Source: Acidobacteriota bacterium (GTDB lineage: Bacteria > Acidobacteriota > Terriglobia > Terriglobales > Acidobacteriaceae). From it: a stretch of 42,475 nucleotides of DNA. Numbering within the stretch: position 1 is the first letter of the stretch; every line of letters begins with the position of its first letter. The stretch is taken from contig JAEYQK010000101.1 of assembly GCA_023410055.1 (NCBI GenBank), positions 1 to 42,475 on the forward strand, read 5' to 3'. Shown piece after piece: positions 25,003 to 32,889 of this stretch. Under the pieces are notes generated by a model. It did no database searches. It had not been told where the DNA came from and worked only from the letters and a program-made list of their open reading frames with translations. The translations under genes were made by a program, and so were the position numbers.

Positions 25003-27447
25003 CTACACCTCAGTCCACTGCTGCCAGTCTTGCTGCTCGCGAACGGAACGGTAGCGCTTCCCGGGCATCAGTATCGCCTCACGATTCTCTCCGACCGTAA
25101 TCTGAACCGGAGAATCTCCTTCGACTGTTACCTCGCTTACCGATTGCTGGAGATCGAAACGTAATAACCGGTTACGCCACATAAACGGGAACCGCATCCT
25201 TTGCCAGCTGGGCAGCAGATGCGGCTGCAACGAAAGGCGGTTGCGGTGAACGATCACTCCGGCGATTCCGAACACCGCCGCCTGCCAGAGTCCACCGAGC
25301 GCACCAGCATGTACGCCGCCCGTTGCGTTACCCATGTTGTTCGCCAGATCGATCTCAGCGGACTGTCTGAAATATTTCTCGGCAAGTGCAAGATCACCTA
25401 GACGGCCAGCCGCAGCAGCGTGCATAGATGGACTCAGCGAACTGCCGTGAGCCGTTCTTGGCTCGTAGTACCGGAAATTGCCCATACGCAACTCAGACGT
25501 AAATCGGTTCCAGAGCATGCAGACCGCCATCACAACATCAGCCTGCTTCACGAGATCGGAGGATTTAACGCGATCCCGACCGAGCAGTACATCGACAGGC
25601 GTCGATCGCGGTTCCAGAGCTTCGAGCTCGATATGCTCCAGGTTGAAGAACCCTTGGAACTGTTCGTGCTTCGATCCGTCGAGAGAGAGACCGCTACAGA
25701 TGACTCGGGCCAGTTCTGCCCAGTTCCGAATCTCGCCATTGGTCAACCCCAAGCGATCGGCAAGATCTTGCCACTGCGAAGGCCGGCTCTTCTGCAACAG
25801 TGAAGCTACCTTTGTGCCGCATTCAAGGTTCCACTGTGCCATCAGGTTCGTATAGGCATTGTCGTCAACGTCCTCATGGTACTCATCCGGGCCGATTACG
25901 TGCCGTATGTGATAGCGTTGATCGCCTTCGAGCTGGCCGCGGCTAGCCCAGAATCTGGCTGTTTCCAAAATGATTTCCGCGCCCGCTTGTACCAGGAAGT
26001 CATCGTCTCCTGTTGCTCTCCAGTACTGCCATACGGCATAAGCGACATCAGCAGAGATGTGTAGCTCCTGTCTGCCGTTCAGAACATGGATGGGCTTGCC
26101 GTCGAGTCCCAAGACCAATTCCGGAGTTGTCTCCGCCCCCGTATCAGCCGATTCCCAAGCGTAGAAAGCGCCCCGGCAATTGTGCATATGGGCTTTCTCG
26201 CGAGCCGCCTGCAACGTATGGTACCGGTACATGAGCAGGCTACGTGCGGTCGGAGGATGGGTATGTGTGTAAAACGGCAACATGTAAATTTCGGTCTCCC
26301 AAAACACATGGCCTTTGTAGGCGGGGCCGGTTAATGCGCGCGCACCAACCGAAACGTGTTCGTCGTCAGGATTGGCAGCGCTGATGAGATGGTAGATCGC
26401 GAAACGGAGCGCCTGTTGAGCGAACGGATCCCCCTCTATTTCGATATCGGCTGTTTGCCAACGTGATTCCCAGGCGCTCAGATGCTCGCTCAAAACCATG
26501 TCAGTCCCCGATGTGACGCGTTGTTGTAAATGCCTCGATGGGTTCCAATCAGGTTGTGGGTCGTCCCGCGACGTATTCATCTGCACCAGGCGTTTGAGTT
26601 GGTACACTTTCCCGATCTCAGCGGGTATTCGAAACGTCTCCACGACGCTGTCGTCGTCGACGACGGTGTCTCTTCTGATTGCGGTGCCGTCCGGCCTCTG
26701 ATCGGCACTGGAGCGCAACTCCGATGCCACGGCTATCCAGACCGCGATGTTCGTCCCCAATGTGCGGAGCGAGAGCGAACTGATCGCTGGTGGAACGCTA
26801 ACAGCATCAGTTGGCCGCGGCTGCAGTGGGGATTGCGCCGGCGCAAATCGTGGTCTCGGTAGTTCCACTCGGGTTTCAGCGAGTATTTCAGCGTTGTAGT
26901 TTTCGGCTACGATATCCACCAGTTGAAACATCAGGTGACGATCGGCGAGCGATATGAAACGCAGTGTGAATACTCGAGTGATCCTTCCATTGCGATCTGC
27001 TTGACGCCATTCCCTAAACAGGAGACCGTGTCGCAAATCAAGCAGCCGCTGGTGAGAAAGCATTTTGCCCGATTCGAGGCTCAAGGGTTCACCCGCAACC
27101 CACACGCGAAACAGGGTCCAGTCGGGAACTATGGCTAACTCAGGCACCGGAGCATCCTGACCGTGGGAATCAAAAACGCCAGCAACATACGATGCCGGAG
27201 AAGAGAGAGGGGAGCCCTCCTCTAGCGACGCGCGGGTCCCAAGATATCCGTTCGAGGTCGCAAAAAGAGATTCGATCTCGTGTTCGCGCGCGAGTGTGAA
27301 GCCGTTCTCAATCAGCACCCAATTTGAATCATGTGACAGTAACGGGAATGCGACGAAACCCATGTTTGGCACAGTGGCGCGTAACTGATCCTCGATTGTC
27401 TTTGCCGTAGTTGTCGTCGTAAATGCTGTGTTGCTGGCCAAGGCCAT
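25003..27447 (-). CDS. GH65 disaccharide phosphorylase (maltose/trehalose phosphorylase type)
   Basis: 814 residues, full GH65 length: N-terminal beta-sandwich (NGYLGTRASLEEGSP), (alpha/alpha)6 catalytic barrel and a C-terminal beta domain. The segment FWETEIYMLPFY and the catalytic acid region VIGPDEYHEDVDDNAYTN (Glu near residue 517) are intact, as are phosphate-site-like HAAAAGRLGDLALAEKYFRQSAEID and GGVHAGALGGLWQAAVFG. GH65 enzymes phosphorolyse maltose, trehalose, kojibiose or nigerose to beta-glucose 1-phosphate and glucose; specificity cannot be read by eye. ATG 27447 follows GCAGGACG. With the beta-phosphoglucomutase-like gene it forms the usual enzyme pair, here on opposite strands. 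Confidence 0.88.
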   Translation of the reverse strand: MALASNTAFTTTTTAKTIEDQLRATVPNMGFVAFPLLSHDSNWVLIENGFTLAREHEIESLFATSNGYLGTRASLEEGSPLSSPASYVAGVFDSHGQDAPVPELAIVPDWTLFRVWVAGEPLSLESGKMLSHQRLLDLRHGLLFREWRQADRNGRITRVFTLRFISLADRHLMFQLVDIVAENYNAEILAETRVELPRPRFAPAQSPLQPRPTDAVSVPPAISSLSLRTLGTNIAVWIAVASELRSSADQRPDGTAIRRDTVVDDDSVVETFRIPAEIGKVYQLKRLVQMNTSRDDPQPDWNPSRHLQQRVTSGTDMVLSEHLSAWESRWQTADIEIEGDPFAQQALRFAIYHLISAANPDDEHVSVGARALTGPAYKGHVFWETEIYMLPFYTHTHPPTARSLLMYRYHTLQAAREKAHMHNCRGAFYAWESADTGAETTPELVLGLDGKPIHVLNGRQELHISADVAYAVWQYWRATGDDDFLVQAGAEIILETARFWASRGQLEGDQRYHIRHVIGPDEYHEDVDDNAYTNLMAQWNLECGTKVASLLQKSRPSQWQDLADRLGLTNGEIRNWAELARVICSGLSLDGSKHEQFQGFFNLEHIELEALEPRSTPVDVLLGRDRVKSSDLVKQADVVMAVCMLWNRFTSELRMGNFRYYEPRTAHGSSLSPSMHAAAAGRLGDLALAEKYFRQSAEIDLANNMGNATGGVHAGALGGLWQAAVFGIAGVIVHRNRLSLQPHLLPSWQRMRFPFMWRNRLLRFDLQQSVSEVTVEGDSPVQITVGENREAILMPGKRYRSVREQQDWQQWTEV

Positions 27448-27646
27448 CGTCCTGCGGATACAGGTTCAATTCGGGACATTCACTAGCTCTGTCTGCGAAC
27501 TTTGGATGTGGCGGCAGCACAACGCGTTATGAGGAATCGCTAGTAAAATCGAGAGTACGACCAGCGATCCTCTCGGGAACTGCTCTGCAATTGTCGGTTC
27601 CACCGAGGCGAATGGGCGGATAATTACGAACGGAGGTGGGCGTTTT

Positions 27647-27847
27647 ATGCGATTAACAATACGGCGACTACCATCCGAAAAGCCTTCGTACTCGATTGAT
27701 ACCGGCTCCGGGATTCGTTATGGCGTTCAACCCATAGCCTTGAAGCGCTGGTTGCTGAAGCTCGGGGTAGGCGATTCAACCATAGCCAAGCTGCTGGACA
27801 TTCAATCGACGAAGACGGCCACGATTGAAATTGCTAAGGCCGCGTAG
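27647..27847 (+). CDS. Small basic hypothetical protein
   Basis: 66 residues, not recognised. The ATG follows a strong GGAGG at about ten bases. The sequence (RLTIRRLP ... RYGVQPIALKRWLLKLGVGDSTIAKLLD) has an amphipathic helix-turn-helix-like middle, which could be a small DNA-binding fold, but this is speculative. It is isolated between the GH65 gene and the DUF4010 gene. Confidence 0.45.
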   Translation: MRLTIRRLPSEKPSYSIDTGSGIRYGVQPIALKRWLLKLGVGDSTIAKLLDIQSTKTATIEIAKAA

Positions 27848-28121
27848 GTAGGCAAGCCGCACTTTTGTCCAGGGCGAGTCACTGTGACGCGCCCCGTTTT
27901 CTTCCTCAGTGGTTTGTCCCAACAAGGGGCAAGGCTGCCAGTTCCAACAGGTGGCTGGGAACGGCCACGAGGGGTTTAGCGGTGACAGCGGGCCCCGCTG
28001 TATTCAGGAGGGCGACAGGCACCCGCGTTATGTTCGTTGATCGAAGGCTGATGTGCGCAATCGTCCGACCTCGTAATCTAGGAAATTCTCATCCTCGACG
28101 GTCCCCCCCCGGCAACAGCGC

Positions 28122-29369
28122 CTATGCGAACAAAGCAGCGCCCCACGCACTCGCGACTACCAATATGAGGCCCGGAACGACCTGCGCGGCGAAATGTCGC
28201 CCGCCACTCATAATGGCAAGCAGAATCTTCGTGACCGTGTTAGTCGTCAACGCTGCAAGTATCGGCAACAACGCCTCGTTCACGCCCAGGTTTCCTGCCG
28301 AGACGAGAGACGCGACAGAAACCGCTGGGGAGTGCGTGTCCGCAAAACCTCCAGCGATGGCTGCCACAATCACGCCTCGTCCGCCCATCCAGGCATTCAA
28401 CGCCGCCGCAACCAAGAGCATTATCGCGACCGTCGCCGCGAAGATCACCGCAGTCTTCAGACTGAATGCGCGACCTCGCGTTGTCGTTGAGGGTGTCTCC
28501 GAATGGAGCGTCTTTATGGTGAAGAGCAAGCCATATAGTAGGGCCGTGATCCCAGACGCGAGGAGCGGGACAGCGAGAGTCTGGAACGTTGCTCGGCTTG
28601 TCGCTGCGAGCACGACAGCTAATTCAAGGATTGTTGCAACCGTTGAGAGCACTGCACCGGCAACTGCGGCTCTTGCTAGTGCGGGCTGCTGCGCCGCCTT
28701 GGACCCCATCGCCCCAATCGTGGCGGTACTTGATACGAAACCAGAAGCGAGTCCGGCAAGAGGCAATCCCAACTTGGGCCCCATCAGCCTCACGGCGATG
28801 TAGCCAGCGGCACTGATGCTCATCATCAGTATGACGATGACCCAGATTGTGTGAGGATTGATGGCCTTGAATGGCCCAATAAAACGATTCGGCACGAGCG
28901 GCAAAACGACCAGGATGACGGCCGCGAACACCAGCGCATCATTCAGCTCTTCTTCGCTTAATGCCCGGCTGACGAATTGGTGAATCCTGTTGCGGGAGGC
29001 GAGAAGCACCGCGACTGCAACTGCAGTTCCCGCGGCAACCCCGGGATAATGAACGCTAAGCCCGCCCAGAAGAACTGTAACAATGAGTGCCGCTTCGGTC
29101 GTTAGGCCCGGATCATCCTGCGGCGAATGAAGATATGCAGCGGTCGCCAATGCCGCGACGGCTAATACCGCCACAGCGAGGAGCCAGACATCGCCGACAG
29201 CCACCGTCACAGCACCTATCAACGAGGCAATTGCGAACGTGCGAATTCCCGCGGCCGACCGGAACGGGCCATCACCTTTTCGCCGCTCCCGTTCAGCGCC
29301 AATCAGAAGACCAATCGCAAGAGAGGACAGCAGTCGTAGTGCTAGAGTACTACCGTCGAGCATAGGCAT
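28122..29369 (-). CDS. MgtC/SapB-type DUF4010 membrane protein
   Basis: 415 residues with about 12 hydrophobic segments. The N-terminal third carries the MgtC/SapB signature (LLSSLAIGLLIGAERERR ... GIRTFAIASLIGAV ... LTTEAALIVTVLLGG); the C-terminal two thirds match DUF4010 (VLPLVPNRFIGPFKAINPHTIW ... LGLPLAGLASGFVSSTATIGAMG). Inner-membrane protein, transported ion unknown; MgtC homologues are linked to magnesium limitation and acid stress. A second ATG two codons in (29363) is possible. An opposing frame of 312 codons (27865-28803) is a mirror of this hydrophobic gene and not credible. Confidence 0.85.
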   Translation of the reverse strand: MPMLDGSTLALRLLSSLAIGLLIGAERERRKGDGPFRSAAGIRTFAIASLIGAVTVAVGDVWLLAVAVLAVAALATAAYLHSPQDDPGLTTEAALIVTVLLGGLSVHYPGVAAGTAVAVAVLLASRNRIHQFVSRALSEEELNDALVFAAVILVVLPLVPNRFIGPFKAINPHTIWVIVILMMSISAAGYIAVRLMGPKLGLPLAGLASGFVSSTATIGAMGSKAAQQPALARAAVAGAVLSTVATILELAVVLAATSRATFQTLAVPLLASGITALLYGLLFTIKTLHSETPSTTTRGRAFSLKTAVIFAATVAIMLLVAAALNAWMGGRGVIVAAIAGGFADTHSPAVSVASLVSAGNLGVNEALLPILAALTTNTVTKILLAIMSGGRHFAAQVVPGLILVVASAWGAALFA

Positions 29370-29479
29370 TCAGCTTTCGTGTCGAACACTGTATTTCAGC
29401 GCTCGGGTTGACCAGCGCCCCATGAGACTACTCGCCCCGCTCACAGTGTGCTTGAGTTAGGTTTGTCGCTGGCTTCTAT

Positions 29480-29615
29480 TTGAATAACTCCTGTCGAGCC
29501 TTTTTGCAAATGGGCCAGCACCGCCGGATGCTGCAACTTTTGTTCGGGGCTGATCGCGTAGAATTGCGTTCGCACCTCGTCTGTGGTTCCCATCGTCTGC
29601 AGGGGCTTCTGTCTA
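29480..29615 (-). pseudogene. Decayed 3' end of an NhaR-like LysR regulator gene
   Basis: Reading the minus strand from about 29615 gives RQKPLQTMGTTDEVRTQFYA followed by ISPEQKLQHPAVLAHLQK. This aligns without gaps to the C-terminus of the intact NhaR-like regulator in this window (31804-32706), NGLQVIGRVPSIRARFYAIS followed by LERKLKHPAVLAISES. No start or DNA-binding domain is found upstream, where the sequence turns unrelated at about 29615. It is therefore a remnant of a second, diverged copy; the differences are many, so the duplication is old or the fragment was acquired separately. Confidence 0.75.
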
Positions 29616-29703
29616 CTGATCTGGGGAGCGGCAATCGAGGGAAGGGGAACAAGCTAGATGCCCCCGCACGGATTGGGATAGTGGGTAGTCAGGAAGTGTG
29701 AAA

Positions 29704-29743
29704 CTGGTCGGCCCGCGCCTTTCGGAATGCCCAGGCCGACCAG
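29704..29743 (-). terminator. Long inverted repeat, likely terminator of the zinc-ribbon gene
   Basis: Perfect 10-bp arms CTGGTCGGCC / GGCCGACCAG with a 20-base spacer that itself contains small pairs. It lies 29 bases after the stop of the minus-strand zinc-ribbon gene and is followed on that strand by TTTC, so weak termination is plausible. Confidence 0.5.
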
Positions 29744-29772
29744 CTTCCACCAACAGTAGCAGCAAGTCAGGT

Positions 29773-29931
29773 TTACGCTTTCCTTGCGGGAATGTCATAG
29801 TCGCAACGTTCGCAGACCAGCGCTTGCCACAGCCGGTTCAACGGCACCATATGCACGTGGCCGCACATCGGGCACGTACGCTCGAACAACTTCCTTTGGA
29901 TTATGTCAGTGATTTTGAAACCTTCGAGCAT
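29773..29931 (-). CDS. Small zinc-ribbon protein
   Basis: 52 residues. Two CxxC pairs, CPMCGH and CERCDY, form a classic zinc ribbon; the N-terminus (MLEGFKITDIIQRKLFE) is helical. ATG 29931 has AAGGAG six bases upstream, which decides the start over the longer frame to 29979. Function unknown; such peptides are often RNA- or protein-binding adaptors. It lies downstream of hpf on the same strand. Confidence 0.7.
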   Translation of the reverse strand: MLEGFKITDIIQRKLFERTCPMCGHVHMVPLNRLWQALVCERCDYDIPARKA

Positions 29932-29950
29932 AGTTCGCTCCTTTTCCAAA

Positions 29951-30136
29951 TTAATGCGCGGACCAGTTCCGCCGATCAAGCCCCAACCTAGGAGGTAGTG
30001 CGGTGCCGCTTTTCAGCAGCACGCTTCGCGCGGCGATTTCTTCGCGAGGCGTTACGAGCATCGGTTTAGCAGATAATGGTGCCGGTGGCGCCTCTAACCT
30101 ATGCGCCACTGCCAGGATCTCTGCCGCCGCTTGCAT
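29951..30136 (-). CDS. Possible small protein, uncertain
   Basis: 61 residues (begins QAAAEILAVAHRLE), same strand as the zinc-ribbon gene and 19 bases before its ATG. The frame is clean but the region before the ATG contains a competing out-of-frame ATG after GGAAGG. No family recognised; it could equally be leader sequence. Confidence 0.25.
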   Translation of the reverse strand: MQAAAEILAVAHRLEAPPAPLSAKPMLVTPREEIAARSVLLKSGTALPPRLGLDRRNWSAH

Positions 30137-30248
30137 GAGGTTTCATTTCCTTCCCCTTGAAAGCGTGTTCTCTCAACCTGCAATCCGTGCGCCTAACCGC
30201 AACAGCGAGGGCGCGTAGCAGGCGGTCATTGACCACTGGCCGGGCCGC

Positions 30249-30578
30249 CTAGGCCGCGATGCGGACTGACTCGCGTCCAATCCGTGCCTCACGGCTGCGT
30301 TCAAGTTCACGTCCGAACAACCGCCCGATGCGCCCAGTAGCGCGGTCAACGGCTGCGAACAGGTCGCTGTCTTTCTCCTCGACCGCTACCCGTCCGAAAG
30401 GCCGCAACTCCGCGCTGATCCGGCACTCGCTCTCGACGTTTCCGCCGCCGTGAACGCGAACGGTAACTGATCCGACGCGGTCGCCAAAGCGCCCTAGGCC
30501 AAATCGCAGCCGGCGCTCGACGTAGTTCTTGAAGACTTCGGCCAGGTCGGTGTTCTGAATGCGGAATTCCGTATGCAT
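30249..30578 (-). CDS. hpf: Ribosome hibernation factor (HPF/RaiA family)
   Basis: 109 residues, the short HPF/YfiA class without the dimerisation tail. It shows the beta-alpha-beta-beta-beta-alpha pattern: EFRIQNTDLAEVFKNYVERRL, VTVRVHGGG, ECRISAELRPFGRVAVEEKDSDLFAAVDRATGRIGR. These proteins occupy the tRNA/mRNA channel of idle ribosomes under stress. The C-terminal part (LFGRELERSREARIGR) is basic. ATG 30578 has GGAGG six bases upstream; the frame to 30638 is not needed. It diverges from rnk across a 490-bp spacer. Confidence 0.83.
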   Translation of the reverse strand: MHTEFRIQNTDLAEVFKNYVERRLRFGLGRFGDRVGSVTVRVHGGGNVESECRISAELRPFGRVAVEEKDSDLFAAVDRATGRIGRLFGRELERSREARIGRESVRIAA

Positions 30579-31004
30579 GTGCACCCTCCGGTGTTTGTTT
30601 CTTTCTAGAACCACTCTAGAAAAGAGTGGGCATGCCAAAAAACTACATAAACCCTACTTCATTGTTATGTTTTCGTTAATATTGATTCCGGAGGCGTTCG
30701 AATAGGCCATCGGTACTGGAGAAGACTTTGCATCGGCAGAAGAGGCCACATATCGTGGGCCACACCCTACGCCGTCTCTGCCGCGCAAGCTGTAGCATCC
30801 CGCCGTGACGGCCATCTTCCACGCAGCCAAGCGAGAGTTGTTCGTCTAGGGCGGTGTCGCCGATGTGAGGGAATCACGTCATCGACTGTTAATGTGCGCT
30901 TAACGGTCACATCCATTTTAAGTACTTTTGTTTACTACGCTGGGAAGCTAGGCTACATGTGGTGGTGCAAAGCGATCGGCAACATGGACCGCTTCCGCCA
31001 AAAG
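30579..31004. other. Divergent hpf-rnk intergenic region
   Basis: No gene seen. It holds a CCACTC-TAGAAAA-GAGTGG stem-loop at 30611-30629 in the hpf leader, and A/T-rich stretches near 30640-30690 and 30900-30940 that probably carry the two promoters; no clear -35/-10 pair could be assigned. Confidence 0.4.
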
Positions 31005-31068
31005 GCCCTTGCCTCATGCTAACCCGCTGCAGGCAAGGGCAGCTTATCCCCCGAACAGGAGCCCTTGC
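31005..31068 (+). promoter_or_regulatory. rnk leader with mutually exclusive hairpins over the ribosome-binding region
   Basis: Three related segments lie just before the rnk ATG (31071). Segment A GCCCTTGCCT (31005-31014) and segment B AGGCAAGGGC (31031-31040) are perfect 10-bp complements. Segment C GCCCTTGC (31061-31068), between the AGGAG at 31057-31061 and the ATG, is complementary to eight bases of B. A-B pairing would leave the ribosome site free; B-C pairing would cover it. This is the geometry of a translational switch. No known riboswitch class is recognised. Confidence 0.55.
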
Positions 31069-31070
31069 AA

Positions 31071-31484
31071 ATGGTCGAATCACGCAACATCTACGTAACC
31101 GAGCACGACCGCAAACGTTTGCTGCATCTGATCGAATCCGTGCGTGATTCGTGGAGAGATCAGCAGGCGGCCGACATACTGGAAGAAGAACTGGAGCGGG
31201 CCAAAGTGGTTCCGGGAGACAAGATTCCGAGCAGCGTGGTCACCATGAATTCGCGTGTGCGCGTGCGAGACATGAAAGCCCAGAAAGAGATTACCTATCA
31301 GGTAGTGTTTCCGCAGGACTCGGACCTATCACTGAATCGTGTTTCAGTGCTGGCGCCGATCGGCATGGCCTTGCTCGGGTATGACGTTGGCAGTGAAGTC
31401 GAATGGGAGACTCCGGGAGGGATTCGGCACTTGCGCATCGAGGCTGTCGAGTATCAGCCCAAGGCGGCGGGGACAGCAGCGTGA
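31071..31484 (+). CDS. rnk: Rnk / GreA-C-terminal family regulator
   Basis: 137 residues. N-terminal helical pair (IYVTEHDRKRLLHLIESV ... ILEEELERAKVV) and the FKBP-like GreA/GreB C-terminal domain (VVTMNSRVRVRDMKAQKEITYQVVFP ... RVSVLAPIGMALLGYDVGSEVEWETPGG). Rnk proteins bind RNA polymerase near the secondary channel and influence nucleotide pools and stress responses; the coiled-coil is too short for transcript cleavage. AGGAG is ten bases before the ATG; an in-frame TTG at 31065 is less likely. A leader with exclusive hairpins suggests translational control. A decayed relative of the same N-terminal domain lies at 33767. Confidence 0.87.
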   Translation: MVESRNIYVTEHDRKRLLHLIESVRDSWRDQQAADILEEELERAKVVPGDKIPSSVVTMNSRVRVRDMKAQKEITYQVVFPQDSDLSLNRVSVLAPIGMALLGYDVGSEVEWETPGGIRHLRIEAVEYQPKAAGTAA

Positions 31485-31509
31485 CATCATCGCCGCCAGG
31501 TAAATAGCG

Positions 31510-31535
31510 TCAGGCAATATCATCAGGCAATATCA
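31510..31535. repeat. Perfect tandem duplication of 13 bp
   Basis: Two adjacent copies of TCAGGCAATATCA between rnk and the small Cys-rich ORF, 12 bases before the latter's ATG. Confidence 0.85.
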
Positions 31536-31547
31536 ATGGAGGGAAAG

Positions 31548-31730
31548 ATGAATTCGCATCAGAAATGGCGGTTCGGCACTCGCGCCCGCCTATCCCGTCG
31601 AGCCAGGAGAGATTCGGAGCAAGAACGAGACTACTGCCCGGTGTGCCGGGTGGCGTATTCCAAAGGGGAAAGCTGTAACTGCGATGAGCCGCGCGTGTCC
31701 ACCCCACGCCGACTCCGACCAGCCGCCTGA
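31548..31730 (+). CDS. Small Cys-rich basic protein
   Basis: 60 residues: a very basic N-terminal half (RARLSRRARRDS) followed by CPVCRVAYSKGESCNC, which could bind one zinc ion. ATG 31548 follows GGAGG. Directly upstream is a perfect tandem duplication of 13 bp. Function unknown; the basic arm suggests nucleic acid binding. Confidence 0.5.
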   Translation: MNSHQKWRFGTRARLSRRARRDSEQERDYCPVCRVAYSKGESCNCDEPRVSTPRRLRPAA

Positions 31731-31803
31731 GTGCAATCGCGGCAAGCACACTGAATCCTCTTACCAACGACGATTCTCTGCGCGGCGGTCCGGCAGCCGA
31801 ATA

Positions 31804-32706
31804 TTAGTCTGCAAACAACTTGTGCCGCGCACTCTCTGAAATAGCCAAAACTGCGGGATGCTTGAGCTTACGTTCAAGCGAAATAGCGTAGAAACGTGCG
31901 CGAATGGAAGGAACACGCCCGATCACTTGCAGGCCATTCTGCCGCTGGAGCTTTCGTTCGAGGACGGTTGGAACGGTGAAAATTCCAGCTCCGGCCTCCC
32001 CAAATTCGTGAAGCAGGGCGAAATCCTCGAACTCTCCCAGGCGCTCAGGACGAAGCTCCTGAGCGTCCAGCCATTCATCCAGATCGCGCCGAATCGCGGT
32101 ATTGTCTGCCGGCAAAAGAAGCGGAGCGCCATCGATGCAGCGCGGGAACTTTCCTCTACAGGCAGCGGCCACCGCAGGCGTCGCCACGAAGCTGGTCCCT
32201 GTTTCACCCAAGAGGTGGTTGTAAGCGCGGACTTTTGCGCTCGGTCCAATCGGCGCATCGGTTAACACAACGTCAAGTTCCTGAATGGCCAGCCGTGCCA
32301 GCAGTTGTTCGGTGCTCGCCTCACGGCAGATGACATAGACCGACTGTTCCAACTGACGGGCAGGTTCGATAAGCTGCCGCACGATCGTTTTCGGAACGAC
32401 ATCGGCAATACCAATCACCAACCGCATCGGGCGTCCGGTTGGGCGTCCCTTGATGGTGTCGAGAAGCTCGCGGCCCGTAGCGAATATTTCGTCCGCGTAG
32501 CGAAACACGACAACGCCGGTGTCGGTCGGAACCAGGTTACGCCCGGAGCGGCGCAAGAGCTTCTCCCCCAAAGTGTCTTCTAGCGTGCGCAACTGCTCAC
32601 TGATTGTCGAGGGAGAAAGGCGTAGCTGTTCGCTCGCAGCCAGCACGGTGCCGGAACGTATCACGGTCCAGAAGTAGAACAGGTGCTGGTAGTTAAGCCA
32701 CTCCAT
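31804..32706 (-). CDS. nhaR: NhaR-like LysR-family transcriptional regulator
   Basis: 300 residues. Winged HTH at residues 1-60 (LNYQHLFYFWTVIRSGTVLAASEQLRLSPSTISEQLRTLE), then a two-lobed effector domain (RLVIGIADVVPKTIVRQLIEPA ... LDVVLTDAPIGPSAKVRAYNHLLG). The N-terminus YQHLFYFW and the C-terminal FYAISLERKLKHPAVLAI are features of the NhaR branch, which senses sodium/alkaline stress and activates nhaA and osmC in E. coli. No antiporter is adjacent; the divergent neighbour is the trehalose-phosphatase-like gene, a reasonable target. The gene symbol indicates subfamily, not proven orthology. Confidence 0.85.
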   Translation of the reverse strand: MEWLNYQHLFYFWTVIRSGTVLAASEQLRLSPSTISEQLRTLEDTLGEKLLRRSGRNLVPTDTGVVVFRYADEIFATGRELLDTIKGRPTGRPMRLVIGIADVVPKTIVRQLIEPARQLEQSVYVICREASTEQLLARLAIQELDVVLTDAPIGPSAKVRAYNHLLGETGTSFVATPAVAAACRGKFPRCIDGAPLLLPADNTAIRRDLDEWLDAQELRPERLGEFEDFALLHEFGEAGAGIFTVPTVLERKLQRQNGLQVIGRVPSIRARFYAISLERKLKHPAVLAISESARHKLFAD

Positions 32707-32889
32707 ATCCGCAGCATAGTTCAGCGGTTTTCAAAAGTCATGAATTATCGGGCATAATGGCGTGGTGTTTGTTCGGCTAGACCGAATGAAGCATGTGTAA
32801 TTTCCTGATTGTCCTAACTATCGGAAAACTACTATGCTGCGCTCGTCAGGGGCAGAGACGCAATTACTGGAGCCTCACGCGGTCGTGGG

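Noticed and set aside
27865..28803. 312-codon plus-strand frame
   Set aside because: Lies opposite the DUF4010 membrane protein, whose MgtC motifs are clear; the frame has a biased Ala/Arg composition and no ribosome site.
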